Source of the DNA: Hyphomicrobiales bacterium
Lineage (GTDB): Bacteria > Pseudomonadota > Alphaproteobacteria > Rhizobiales > Rhizobiaceae
Reading direction: 5' to 3'
Assembly: GCA_900471525.1 (NCBI GenBank)
Contig: UCEZ01000043.1
Location: 12,273 to 60,991 of the forward strand
Length of the DNA stretch: 48,719 bases
Within the stretch, counting starts at the first letter, position 1. Every line of letters starts with the position of its first letter. Shown here piece by piece: positions 9,020 to 17,649 of this stretch. A program made the position numbers and the translations under genes. The notes beneath the pieces were generated by a model that was not told where the DNA came from, ran no database searches, and saw only the letters and a program-made list of their open reading frames with translations.

Positions 9020-9595
9020 TCAGAACAGCCGCTCGCGAACATAGATGGTGTCGCCGGCCATGATCGGGTCCGAGATCGAGACCCGGCCGGTGAGGATGCG
9101 TCCGTTGATCTTGCGGGTGACGTCGACATTCGCCTGGTTGGCACGCGGCGAGTAACCGCCGGCAACTGCGATGGCGTTCTGTACTGTCATGCCCGGAACG
9201 TAGGAATATTGCCCGGCCTGGCCGACTTCACCCATGATGAAGACGGAGCGGTAGCGGTCGACCTCGATCGTCACGTCGGGATCGCGCAGATACCCTTCGC
9301 GCAGCTTGCTGGCGATCGTCTTCTCCATCTCGGGCAGGGTATGTCCGCGCGATGGCACGGCGCCGATCAGCGGGAAAGCGACATAACCTGCCTGGTCGAC
9401 CGTGTAGCTGCCGGTGAGGCCCGCCTGTTCGAAGACGCTGATGCGCAGCCTGTCGCCGCTGTCGACCCGATAGGGCTCGATCGTTGCCTGGTGGAACGCC
9501 TTGGGCGCGGGTTGATAGCTGCTGCACCCTGAAATTGCAAGGCACAGAGAGAGTGCGGCCAAGGCGGGGCCTGTTTTCAATCGTGCGGATGTCAT
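9020..9595 (-). CDS. Polysaccharide export lipoprotein (Wza/OPX family, short form)
   Basis: A 191-residue outer-membrane polysaccharide export protein. The start at 9595 gives a lipoprotein signal (basic MTSARLK, hydrophobic ALAALSLCLAISG, lipobox ISGC with Cys near residue 24). The mature part holds the export domain (YRVDSGDRLRISVFEQAGLTGSYTVDQ, PLIGAVPSRGHT) and one SLBB-like beta-grasp domain (FIMGEVGQAGQYSYVPGMTV, AGGYSPRANQ). It is shorter than E. coli Wza and seems to lack the C-terminal amphipathic helix that spans the outer membrane, as in many rhizobial members. It is the first gene of the minus-strand operon and is divergent from the co-polymerase gene, with about 218 bases of shared upstream DNA. 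Confidence 0.92.
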   Translation of the reverse strand: MTSARLKTGPALAALSLCLAISGCSSYQPAPKAFHQATIEPYRVDSGDRLRISVFEQAGLTGSYTVDQAGYVAFPLIGAVPSRGHTLPEMEKTIASKLREGYLRDPDVTIEVDRYRSVFIMGEVGQAGQYSYVPGMTVQNAIAVAGGYSPRANQANVDVTRKINGRILTGRVSISDPIMAGDTIYVRERLF

Positions 9596-9813
9596 TGGGC
9601 TCGCGCGCTCCAGAAACCATGTCATGCCCGATGTTATCAATCCGTTAGGGTTAATAGCCGGTAAAGGCGACGGAGAAATTCGCGCAAGACGGTACGTTTG
9701 ACCACCCATGCAATCATTATGCTCCGGCTGTGCTCGTCCAAGTTTCATTAACCCTTGTGTTACCATGTTTGTTTACGGTGGCGCGGAGTTGTGCAGGGTT
9801 CGGGGTAAAGCGC

Positions 9814-11991
9814 ATGTCGGGCGTCAACGACGGTCATCAGGATGTAGATATCGATCTCGGCGGGCTTTTCCGCGCCATCTGGCGGCGGCGGGGCAGGGTG
9901 CTGATGGCGACTGTCGCCTTTGCGGGGCTCGCCTTTGTCGGTGCCAACCTGATGTCTCCCGAATACCAGGGCGAGACGCGCCTGCTGATCGAATCGCGCC
10001 AGGCCGAATTCAGCGGTGCCAATCAGGCCCAGCCGCAGACCGCCGACAGCCCGTTCGATGAATCGGGCATTTCCAGCCAGGTGCAGGTCCTGCGCTCGGC
10101 CGACCTGATCAAGCAGGTTGCCCGTGAAATGAAGCTCTATGACCTGCCGGAATTCGATCCGACCGCAAATCCATCGGCGATCTCGGACGTGCTGGTGATG
10201 TTCGGTATCAAGAAGAACCCGCTCGACCTGCCGCCGGAAGAGCGGGTCCTGAAAGAATTCGAGAAGAAGCTGCAGGTCTACCAGGTGGAGAAATCGCGGG
10301 TGATCGCGGTGCAGTTCACCTCGGAAGACCCGAAGCTGGCCGCCACGATCCCGAATGCGATGGCCAAAGTCTTCCTGTCGCTGCAAAGCGGCGCCAAGCT
10401 CGATTCCAATTCCGAGGCCAGCCGTTGGCTCGAGCCGGAGATCGCCAATCTGCGCGAGAAGGTTCGCGACGCCGAGGAGAAGGTTGCCAATTACCGCGCG
10501 TCTTCCGATCTGCTGCTCACCGGCGAAACCGGCGGCACTTTCGCGACGAAGCAATTGAACGACATTTCCACAGAGCTTGCCCGCGTGCGTGGCGAGCGTG
10601 CCAATGCGGAAGCGCGGGCTGAAAACGTCCGCACGGCGCTCGCAAGCGGCCGCGCCGTCGATACGCTCAACGATGTCGTCGCTTCGCCGATGATCCAGCG
10701 CCTCAAGGAAACGGAATCCAACGTCCAGGGACAGATCGCCGACCTCTCGACCTCCCTTCTGGACGGACATCCGCGGCTGAAGGGCTTGAAGTCGCAGCTG
10801 CAGGGCATCCGTTCACAGATATTGACCGAAACGAAGAAAATCCTCGGCAGCCTCGAAAACGAGGCGAATGTCGCGCAATTGCGCGAGCGCCAGCTTGTCG
10901 GCCAGTTGAATACGCTCAAGGCGACGTCCGCCAAGGCGGGCGAAGACGAAGTCGGGTTGAGGGCTCTGGAGCGGGAAGCCACCGCGCAACGCCAGTTGCT
11001 GGAAACCTACCTTGCGCGCTACCGCGAAGCCACTTCGCGCAGCGGCGAGAATGCAGCACCTGCGGATGCGCGCATCATTTCTCAGGCCGTCGAGCCGACC
11101 GAGGTGAGTTTTCCGAAAGTGCTGCCGATCACGATCGTCGCCGCTTTCGCCAGCTTCCTCGTCAGCTGCGTGATCATCATGCTCTCCGAACTGTTCAGCG
11201 GCCGTGCCCTGCGTCCGGTCGGTCGCACGGATGAGGAAGATTTTGAAGAAATCGCGCCGGAAATGCCGGTGGTGCGAGAGACCGTCTCGCGAACGGTGGC
11301 GGCAAAGGCTGTACCTGTCATGGCGCAGGAACCCATCATTGCCCGTGAACCTGTCGTTCCGGAGCCTGCACCGGTCGAAGAGATCGAGCCGGACGAGGAT
11401 GATTTCTCGATCGAATCCGTTGCCGACCATCTGTGTGTTGACGATGTTCGCGTCGCCATATCCGTTTCGCCGGCTGGCGATGAAGGTTCGGTGAACGCGG
11501 TGATGCTGACACGGCTGGTTGCCGAAGAGGGGCGCAAGATCGTCCTGATCGATCTCACCGGTTCAGCCTGCCCGACCCGCCTGATGGCGCAGTCGGCCGA
11601 CCTTGCCGGCATCACCAATCTGCTTGCCGGCGAGGTGCCTTTCACCGAGACGATCCACGCCGACCGCCTGTCGGATGCGCATATCATCCCGCAGGGTGAT
11701 GCTGATCCCATCCTTGCCATGCGCGGTATCGAACGGCTGCAGATGATCATCGATGCCCTGTCGAACGCCTATGACACGGTGCTGGTCGAGTGTGGTCCAA
11801 CCGATGTCAATGCGATCCGCAAGGTCACCCGGTCGCGGGATACGCAGATCATCATCTCGGCGCCGGCTGTTGCCAATGAGGAGATCATCAAGCTCATCAC
11901 CGGTTTCGGCGAGGCAGGCTTTGGCGAAATCGTGCTGATGACGGGAACCGGTTATCCTCAACCGGGAAATACCGGCCGCCGCGCGGCGTAG
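9814..11991 (+). CDS. Polysaccharide co-polymerase (Wzz/Wzc type) with degenerate kinase-like domain
   Basis: A 725-residue inner-membrane protein. Order: cytoplasmic N-terminus, first membrane segment (about 29-46), a Wzz domain (YQGETRLLIESRQ), long periplasmic coiled coil, GNVR-type stretch with LLETYLARYREA, second membrane segment (about 435-457), an acidic/Pro-rich linker, and a C-terminal domain (about 540-725) with the fold order of a bacterial tyrosine kinase. In that domain the P-loop reads SPAGDEGSVNA with no Lys-Ser/Thr, the Walker A' position reads LIDLTG without the second Asp, the Walker B position reads VLVECGP, and there is no C-terminal tyrosine cluster. It should set chain length and bridge to the Wza protein but is unlikely to be an active kinase. 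Start at ATG 9814 after GGGG. Confidence 0.9.
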   Translation: MSGVNDGHQDVDIDLGGLFRAIWRRRGRVLMATVAFAGLAFVGANLMSPEYQGETRLLIESRQAEFSGANQAQPQTADSPFDESGISSQVQVLRSADLIKQVAREMKLYDLPEFDPTANPSAISDVLVMFGIKKNPLDLPPEERVLKEFEKKLQVYQVEKSRVIAVQFTSEDPKLAATIPNAMAKVFLSLQSGAKLDSNSEASRWLEPEIANLREKVRDAEEKVANYRASSDLLLTGETGGTFATKQLNDISTELARVRGERANAEARAENVRTALASGRAVDTLNDVVASPMIQRLKETESNVQGQIADLSTSLLDGHPRLKGLKSQLQGIRSQILTETKKILGSLENEANVAQLRERQLVGQLNTLKATSAKAGEDEVGLRALEREATAQRQLLETYLARYREATSRSGENAAPADARIISQAVEPTEVSFPKVLPITIVAAFASFLVSCVIIMLSELFSGRALRPVGRTDEEDFEEIAPEMPVVRETVSRTVAAKAVPVMAQEPIIAREPVVPEPAPVEEIEPDEDDFSIESVADHLCVDDVRVAISVSPAGDEGSVNAVMLTRLVAEEGRKIVLIDLTGSACPTRLMAQSADLAGITNLLAGEVPFTETIHADRLSDAHIIPQGDADPILAMRGIERLQMIIDALSNAYDTVLVECGPTDVNAIRKVTRSRDTQIIISAPAVANEEIIKLITGFGEAGFGEIVLMTGTGYPQPGNTGRRAA

Positions 11992-12005
11992 GAATAGCCG
12001 TTATC

Positions 12006-13274
12006 TCAGTCGCCGTCGGTCTCTTGAGCAGCCGGTGCGCCGGTATGTTGCCGACGTTGGCGCAGGCGCTGGAGGAAGGCATAAGCCTTCTGGTTTTTCT
12101 TGATCGCGGCCTTCATCCGGACCACTGCCCTATGGGCAGACGCAGCCAGGCGTCCGCGCAGCGTCAATGGCAGGACGATATCGCGCTGGACGGTCTCGAC
12201 CGTACACCAGGAACGCTTGTAGGCCTGATCGCCGATGCCGAAATCGAACAGCGTCACCCCTTCGGCATTGTATCTGCGGATCATCAGATAGAAGAGCAAT
12301 TCACCCGGGCTGGCGTCGGCCGCGATATCCTCGTCGATCGACCCGAACTGGCAGATAACATGATCGCCCTTGCGCGACAGCCCGGCGATGGCGACAATTC
12401 GGCCGTCCTGTTCGCCACGTAGGCGGATCGCGTTGAGTTCCAGCGGCTGACCTTCCACAGTCGGGTCCACGGTCGCAAGCGCGTGGAAGAAGGCCTGCGT
12501 CTCGTTGTCCTGGAAAACGTTGGGGAGGCCGAGCGCCTTGAAGCGGACGGCTTTCTGCTCAAAGAAGAGGTCGAGTATCTGTCGGCGCTCGTCTGCCGTT
12601 GTGGCTACAACGTGTTCGTAACCTCCGAGTGCCTCCAACCGCTTTTCCGAGACCCGAAATTTCTTGCGCCGCCGTTTGGCGTTGAGTTGGGCGAGCGTCG
12701 CTTCGAAGTTGGCAAGAAGCGGCAGCTGGAAAGACGAATTCTGATTACGGACCGCCGGAAGCGAAGCGAGCGGATGGCGTATCCCGTGCCAGTCGAAGGG
12801 CATCTTTTCCAGGGTCACGATATCAGCGACGCGCGACAGTTTCGCCGACAGGTCGGTGATCAGTGCCGCGGCCAGCTGATCGCAGGTGAGCGGATCGAAA
12901 TCGGCAGCGAAGAGGCCGGTATTGATATTGCTGTGCGGCGACCCGATGAACCGCGCCGTGCGGAAGAACCGGCCGCGCACCAGTTCGAGTGGCAGGATGA
13001 AGACTGTTTTCTGCCCGATGCTGCCGCGCACGAGCAGGAGCTGGCTGGCATGGGTCGCAGCCCAGGCGGCGCACCAGTCGAAACCTTGATGCAAGGACGC
13101 AGCCGACGAAGCCTCCAGCGCACGCCAATCGGTTTCCAGCGCTTGCATGCTGACATGAACGGAGAGCTTCAGGTCTCTTGCGAGCGCAAGATCCTGCACC
13201 TTGTCCCGACGGCCATGCCAAACGCGGCGGCGAGCCTCGCTAACGGGCAGCATGTTGAAGTCCACGTCGGTCAT
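12006..13274 (-). CDS. CelD/BcsL-like GNAT acyltransferase
   Basis: A 422-residue protein of the CelD-like double-GNAT class found in rhizobial cellulose and exopolysaccharide loci. Recognisable parts are WRALEASSAASLHQGFDWCAAW near residue 50, LPLELVRGRFFRTARFIGSP, the KRRRKKFRVSEKRLEALGG linker near 200, and the C-terminal GNAT core with GRIVAIAGLSR, SPGELLFYLMIRRYNAEG and FDFGIGDQAYKRSW. It probably transfers an acyl group to a sugar of the polysaccharide. It converges on the co-polymerase gene (14 bases apart), so it has its own promoter and is not in the wza operon. Confidence 0.87.
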   Translation of the reverse strand: MTDVDFNMLPVSEARRRVWHGRRDKVQDLALARDLKLSVHVSMQALETDWRALEASSAASLHQGFDWCAAWAATHASQLLLVRGSIGQKTVFILPLELVRGRFFRTARFIGSPHSNINTGLFAADFDPLTCDQLAAALITDLSAKLSRVADIVTLEKMPFDWHGIRHPLASLPAVRNQNSSFQLPLLANFEATLAQLNAKRRRKKFRVSEKRLEALGGYEHVVATTADERRQILDLFFEQKAVRFKALGLPNVFQDNETQAFFHALATVDPTVEGQPLELNAIRLRGEQDGRIVAIAGLSRKGDHVICQFGSIDEDIAADASPGELLFYLMIRRYNAEGVTLFDFGIGDQAYKRSWCTVETVQRDIVLPLTLRGRLAASAHRAVVRMKAAIKKNQKAYAFLQRLRQRRQHTGAPAAQETDGD

Positions 13275-13513
13275 GATCGCTTGCTGTTCCGGGAACTGGA
13301 TGACGTCTCATCTACCGCAAGCATGCCCTCATTTTCATTTAAATTGGACAGGCTGCGGACCAGCTCTCCCGGATTTTGTCAAATGCGGTTACTGAATGGA
13401 TAAAGCGATGCGGGGCGTGGGCGGCTGAATGCCGGCAGGCAGGAAAACGCATGGCAGAGAGGTGCTGGTGATGGCCTCTTCGGCGCCGATATCGATGCGC
13501 TGGAAAACGCGCT

Positions 13514-14257
13514 CTAATCGTCGATCCAGCCGCTGGCAAGCGCGCTGGCCCATTCCTTGCGGTCGCGCTCGCGGGCAAGGTTGGACATCGCCATGTGATC
13601 GTAGCCAACGCGCCGGAAAGTGACATCCCAGCGACCGTTCAACTTCGACAGAACGGCATAGGAGGCATCGGGCGAGCCGGTCTCTACCTTGTGGAACACC
13701 GGTTCGTCGTCGTCATAGCCCGGGCAACCGACGCTGCCGGGATTGACGACCAACCGGCCATCGGCAAGCCGGACAGCGCGTGGGATATGGGTATGGCCGC
13801 AGAGGATGACGGGAAAATCGATCCCCTTGGCGAAACCTTCGATACGCTGGCGTCCGGACAGGTGCACCACGCCATCGGCCGTCAGGTCCTCCAGCCAATA
13901 GGTGAGATCGTCCTGCGGCGTGCCGTGGCAGAGAAAGAGTTCCTGCCGGTGGACAAGCGTCGGCGGCAGGGCGCGCAACCAGTCGAGATGGTGCTGCTGT
14001 AGTTCCGCATGCGCCATGCTATCCGATATGCCCATCTGGGCCGGTTCCATGGAGACCAGCCAACGATCGTGATTGCCCCGGATCGAGGCGAAATCACGCC
14101 TCATCAGGATATCGGCCGTGCGGGCAGCATTGAGCGGGCCGCTCAGGTGATCGCCAAGATTGACCACGTCAACGATGTCCTGCGCCGCGATATCGGCAAG
14201 CACGGCTTCGAGCGCAAGGTCGTTGCCGTGAATGTCGGCGATGACAGCGATTCTCAT
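13514..14257 (-). CDS. Calcineurin-like metallophosphoesterase (YfcE/MJ0936 type)
   Basis: A 247-residue metallophosphoesterase. All family metal motifs are present: MRIAVIADIHGN (D-x-H), VVNLGDHLSGP (GD), SIRGNHDRW (GNHD), ELFLCHGTPQ (H) and VILCGHTHIPR (GHTH), followed by VVNPGSVGCPG. It would be a soluble two-metal phosphodiesterase or phosphatase; the substrate is not known for this subgroup. The gene is followed at the left by a 239-base gap before the acyltransferase, and DUF2842 lies 21 bases upstream on the same strand, so the two are probably cotranscribed. Confidence 0.93.
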   Translation of the reverse strand: MRIAVIADIHGNDLALEAVLADIAAQDIVDVVNLGDHLSGPLNAARTADILMRRDFASIRGNHDRWLVSMEPAQMGISDSMAHAELQQHHLDWLRALPPTLVHRQELFLCHGTPQDDLTYWLEDLTADGVVHLSGRQRIEGFAKGIDFPVILCGHTHIPRAVRLADGRLVVNPGSVGCPGYDDDEPVFHKVETGSPDASYAVLSKLNGRWDVTFRRVGYDHMAMSNLARERDRKEWASALASGWIDD

Positions 14258-14278
14258 ACGTCAATCCTTTGGCTTGGT

Positions 14279-14491
14279 TCAGCGCGGTTTGGCGGGCTTT
14301 TCCATCCACTTGATGACCAGCATGGCGGGCAGGACCCACAACAGGCCGGTAAAGAAGAAGTAGGCCAGGTGCACCCACCAGGGCGAGGTGCCGAGAAGCA
14401 GCGAGGCAAAGGTGGTGGCCGCCAGCGCGTAGACGATGACGAGGATGACGATCAGGACGGTCCCGATCAATTTTCTGAGGCGTACTGGCAT
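14279..14491 (-). CDS. DUF2842 membrane protein
   Basis: A 70-residue protein with two membrane helices (IGTVLIVILVIVYALAATTF and VHLAYFFFTGLLWVLPAMLV) joined by a short loop, a basic start MPVRLRKL and basic end KWMEKPAKPR. This matches DUF2842, a short alphaproteobacterial family of unknown role often found near heme or respiratory genes, as here beside ctaA. GGAAAG stands eight bases before the ATG. It is divergent from ctaA. Confidence 0.85.
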   Translation of the reverse strand: MPVRLRKLIGTVLIVILVIVYALAATTFASLLLGTSPWWVHLAYFFFTGLLWVLPAMLVIKWMEKPAKPR

Positions 14492-14666
14492 TGACGTCTT
14501 TCCGGTTGGCAGGTGTGCCCGGCATTTGGCCGCGACGGCATGCCGCAAAGGGGTAAGCCTTGTTTTGCATGCTGCTCTGGTGCAAATCAACGCTTTTGAT
14601 GCGCAGGTCTTGAGACAAATCGCCTCTTTCAGGCGGTGCCTGCGCCTTTCGACAGTGGGGTCCTTG

Positions 14667-15770
14667 ATGGCAAGCACGGATTTGGCAACGCAGCAGCGTC
14701 TTCTGAGCGAGATCGACACGGTCAGCCGCAATCGCGCCCAGATCAGGATCTGGCTGGGCATCGTCGTGCTGGCCCTGTTTGTGCTGGTGCTCGTCGGCGG
14801 AGCAACGCGGCTCACCGAATCCGGCCTCTCCATCACGCAATGGAAGCCGATCCACGGCGTCATCCCGCCGCTCACCACCGCGGAGTGGCAGGAAGAGTTC
14901 GAACTCTACAAGCAGATCCCGCAATACGAGCAACTCAACAGCGGTATGACCGTCGAAGGCTTCAAAACGATCTTCTGGTGGGAATGGGCGCACCGCTTGC
15001 TGGCGCGCTCCATCGGCCTGATCTTCGCCCTGCCGCTGGCCTTTTTCTGGATCCGGGGGCAGATCGAGCCACGTCTGAAATTGCCGCTGATCGGCCTCCT
15101 GGCACTTGGCGGATTTCAGGGCTTCATCGGCTGGTGGATGGTATCGTCGGGCTTGGCGGACCGCACCGAAGTCAGCCAGTACCGGCTCGCAACCCATCTC
15201 GTCATCGCCTGTCTGATCTTCATCTCTTGCATCTGGATCGGCCGTGGGCTTGCGCCGCATACAGACGATGCTGCTCCGACGAAAAGCTCGAGGAAGATGG
15301 CAGCCATCATCGCCTGCATGGCGTTGTTCCAGATCTATCTTGGCGCGCTTGTTGCCGGCCTTGATGCTGGCCTGAGTTACAACACCTGGCCGCTGATGGA
15401 CGGTTCTCTTGTTCCGGGAGACCTGTTCATCCAGCAGCCCGCATGGCTCAATCTGTTCGAGAACCCGAAGACCGTGCAGTTTGTGCACCGCATCGGCGCC
15501 TACGTCCTCTTCGCCTTCGTGCTGATGCACATGATCGCCTCGCTGCGCAATGCGCCGGACACGACGCATGCGCGGCGTTCGGTGTTGCTCTTCGTGCTGG
15601 TGACGATCCAGGCGGTCATCGGTGTCACGACATTGTTGCTGCAGGTGCCGGTCGGCTGGGGCGTGGCGCATCAGGGGGGGGCGCTCGTCGTACTTGGCTT
15701 CGCCATCGCCCACTGGCGTGCCTTCGTCGGTGAATATCCGCGGCCGCTGGCGATCGAGGTGCGGGACTGA
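14667..15770 (+). CDS. ctaA: Heme A synthase, Cox15 type
   Basis: A 367-residue, roughly eight-helix inner-membrane protein that oxidises heme O to heme A for cytochrome aa3 oxidase. Family hallmarks seen: VLVGGATRLTESGLSITQWKP, PPLTTAEWQEEFELYKQIPQY, FWWEWAHRLLAR (heme-ligand His), YRLATHLVIA (His), GALVAGLDAGLSYNTWPLMDG, VQFVHRIGAYVL (His) and WGVAHQGGALVVL (His). This is the long alphaproteobacterial/mitochondrial type. The start at 14667 follows GTGGGG; the in-frame ATG at 14436 would add an unlikely leader. The stop directly abuts the stop of the convergent TauE gene. Confidence 0.96.
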   Translation: MASTDLATQQRLLSEIDTVSRNRAQIRIWLGIVVLALFVLVLVGGATRLTESGLSITQWKPIHGVIPPLTTAEWQEEFELYKQIPQYEQLNSGMTVEGFKTIFWWEWAHRLLARSIGLIFALPLAFFWIRGQIEPRLKLPLIGLLALGGFQGFIGWWMVSSGLADRTEVSQYRLATHLVIACLIFISCIWIGRGLAPHTDDAAPTKSSRKMAAIIACMALFQIYLGALVAGLDAGLSYNTWPLMDGSLVPGDLFIQQPAWLNLFENPKTVQFVHRIGAYVLFAFVLMHMIASLRNAPDTTHARRSVLLFVLVTIQAVIGVTTLLLQVPVGWGVAHQGGALVVLGFAIAHWRAFVGEYPRPLAIEVRD

Positions 15771-16562
15771 TCAGCGCAGAAGCGCGTCGAGCGCGGGCAT
15801 GCCGAGCAGGGCGGATGCGCCGATCAGCACATAGCAGATGATCCGAAATGTCGATGTTTTCGCGAGGCCGAAGAGGCGTGAACCGATGTAGAGGCCGCCG
15901 GCATAGAGCGGCAGGATGACGAGCGTCAGCGCAAACACTGTCTCGACGAACAGGCCGCCGATCAGATAGGTGACGGCTGTCAGCGCCGAGGAGATCACGA
16001 AATAGAGCATGAGGTTCGAGCGGATGACGAGCGCGTCGTTGACGCCACTCAGCCAGTAGGCGACCACCGGCGGTCCGCCGAGTTGGGCGGCGCCGCTGAA
16101 AATGCCGGCAATGGCGCCAACGCCCGCCGTCAGCGGCGCGCGCGGCTGGCCGTGATAGCGCCAGCCGGAAACCAGCAGCATGAGAAGAAGCGAGGCGACG
16201 ATGGTGATCGCCCAGCGCAGGATGAGTGGATCTGCGAGCGCCAGCGCGGCCGTGCCGAGTGGCACGCCGATCAGGGCGCCGGATGCCATGGTGAAGACCT
16301 CGCGCCGGTTGGCCGCGCGCCATGCCGCCGGAAGCATGCCGGCCGCTGCAATCGTGTCGATCACCAGCAGAACCGGCGAAATGATTTTTGGGCCGACGAT
16401 GGAACCACCGACCGGAATGAGGATGAGGGCGGCGCCGAAGCCGGAGAAGCCACGTGCCATACCGGCAATGAAGGTACAGATCAGCAGCGGGTAGAGGCCA
16501 TGCTCGGGCAATGAGGCTGCAACCCTTGCCATCAGGGTTGCGAAGATACCGGTATCGCCCAT
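15771..16562 (-). CDS. TauE/SafE family membrane permease
   Basis: A 263-residue protein with about eight hydrophobic helices in two halves of four. The first half carries the family loop FIAGMARGFSGFGAALILIP, and the second half repeats it as GAIAGIFSGAAQLGGPPVVAYWL; this internal duplication is the family signature. Members export sulfite, sulfoacetate or similar anions, but the substrate here cannot be inferred. No sulfur gene lies next to it. Its stop codon abuts that of ctaA, and it is 73 bases from argC. Confidence 0.92.
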   Translation of the reverse strand: MGDTGIFATLMARVAASLPEHGLYPLLICTFIAGMARGFSGFGAALILIPVGGSIVGPKIISPVLLVIDTIAAAGMLPAAWRAANRREVFTMASGALIGVPLGTAALALADPLILRWAITIVASLLLMLLVSGWRYHGQPRAPLTAGVGAIAGIFSGAAQLGGPPVVAYWLSGVNDALVIRSNLMLYFVISSALTAVTYLIGGLFVETVFALTLVILPLYAGGLYIGSRLFGLAKTSTFRIICYVLIGASALLGMPALDALLR

Positions 16563-16635
16563 GTCAGGTCAGTGCCTCTCCCGCCGTGGCGGTCGGGTCC
16601 AGGGGCGGGAGATCGCCCTTGGAAGAATTACTGTT

Positions 16636-17568
16636 TCAGGCCGAGAGCATGAGGTCCATGTTCTGCACTGCCGCACCCGAAGCACCCTTGCCGAGATTGT
16701 CGAGCAGGGCGACGAGATTGACCTGTTCGCCACCCTTCGAGCCGAAGACGAAGAGTTTCATCGTGTCCTTGCCAGCAAGTTCGACTGCGTCGACACGGGC
16801 CATCTTCGCGCTTTCTTCCAACGGAACGACTTCCACGATCGACTGGCCGGCATAGTGGGCAACAAGGGCCGCGTGGATGGTTTCGAGCGTTGCACCATCC
16901 TTCAACTGATCGATGAACAGCGGCACCTGAACAATCATGCCCTGCGGGAAGCGGCCAACAGAAGGGGAGAAGATCGGCGCACGATCGAGCAGGCCGTGTG
17001 TCTGCATTTCCGGCACATGCTTGTGCTTGAGCGTCAGGCCGTAGAGGAAATTCGGCGAATCTATGTGATCCGGATTGGCCGGGTCTTCCATCTGCGCGAT
17101 CATCTGCTTGCCGCCGCCGGTATAGCCGGAAACGGCATTGACCGTCACAGGATAGTTTTCCGGCAGGATGCCGGCCTGCCGCAGCGGCCGGATGAGGCCG
17201 ATGGCGCCTGTCGGGTAGCAACCGGGATTGGCGACGAGACGGGCGTCACGAATCTTGCCGGCCTGCGCGGTATCCATTTCGGCGAAACCATAGGCCCAGT
17301 CCGGCGCGATGCGGTGCGCCGTCGATGTGTCGATGATCCGCACCTTGTTGTTGCCTTCGAGCATGGCGACGGCCTGCTTGGAGGCATCGTCAGGCAGGCA
17401 CAGGATGGCGACATCGGCGCTGTTCAGGAGATCTTCGCGAATGGCGGCGTTGCGGCGTTCTGCCTCCGGAATGGAGAGCAGTTCCACATCCGAACGGCCT
17501 GCCATGCGGGTGCGGATTTGCAGCCCGGTGGTGCCGTGTTCGCCATCGATGAAGATCTTCGGTTTCAT
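16636..17568 (-). CDS. argC: N-acetyl-gamma-glutamyl-phosphate reductase (short type)
   Basis: A 310-residue enzyme for the third step of arginine synthesis: NADPH-dependent reduction of N-acetylglutamyl phosphate to the semialdehyde. Seen: an N-terminal dinucleotide fold with [12 protein letters not shown], the [12 protein letters not shown] segment, [15 protein letters not shown], and the catalytic cysteine C117 in [11 protein letters not shown], then [11 protein letters not shown]. This is the shorter (type 2) ArgC found in Rhizobiales. Start at 17568 (MKPKIF) rather than 17589, which adds seven residues before the first strand. It is followed at the left by the TauE gene and preceded by speB on the same strand, 81 bases away. 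Confidence 0.95.
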   Translation of the reverse strand: MKPKIFIDGEHGTTGLQIRTRMAGRSDVELLSIPEAERRNAAIREDLLNSADVAILCLPDDASKQAVAMLEGNNKVRIIDTSTAHRIAPDWAYGFAEMDTAQAGKIRDARLVANPGCYPTGAIGLIRPLRQAGILPENYPVTVNAVSGYTGGGKQMIAQMEDPANPDHIDSPNFLYGLTLKHKHVPEMQTHGLLDRAPIFSPSVGRFPQGMIVQVPLFIDQLKDGATLETIHAALVAHYAGQSIVEVVPLEESAKMARVDAVELAGKDTMKLFVFGSKGGEQVNLVALLDNLGKGASGAAVQNMDLMLSA

Positions 17569-17649
17569 GGTTTTGTCCTGTCCTGCCAAATGATTAGCCG
17601 TTGTTTCGGAATCAGTTTGGCATGAAATTGAATCAGTTTGACAACAGCC

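Noticed and set aside
9760..10770. 336-residue frame antisense to the co-polymerase gene
   Set aside because: No start signal, no domain, composition of a shadow frame.
13418..13518. Short plus-strand frame ending DGLFGADIDALENAL
   Set aside because: It looks like a protein tail but has no start or upstream body in any frame.
14169..15713. 514-residue minus-strand frame over ctaA and DUF2842
   Set aside because: Both real genes beneath it have clear family motifs; the frame is rich in Arg/Gln/His as shadows are.
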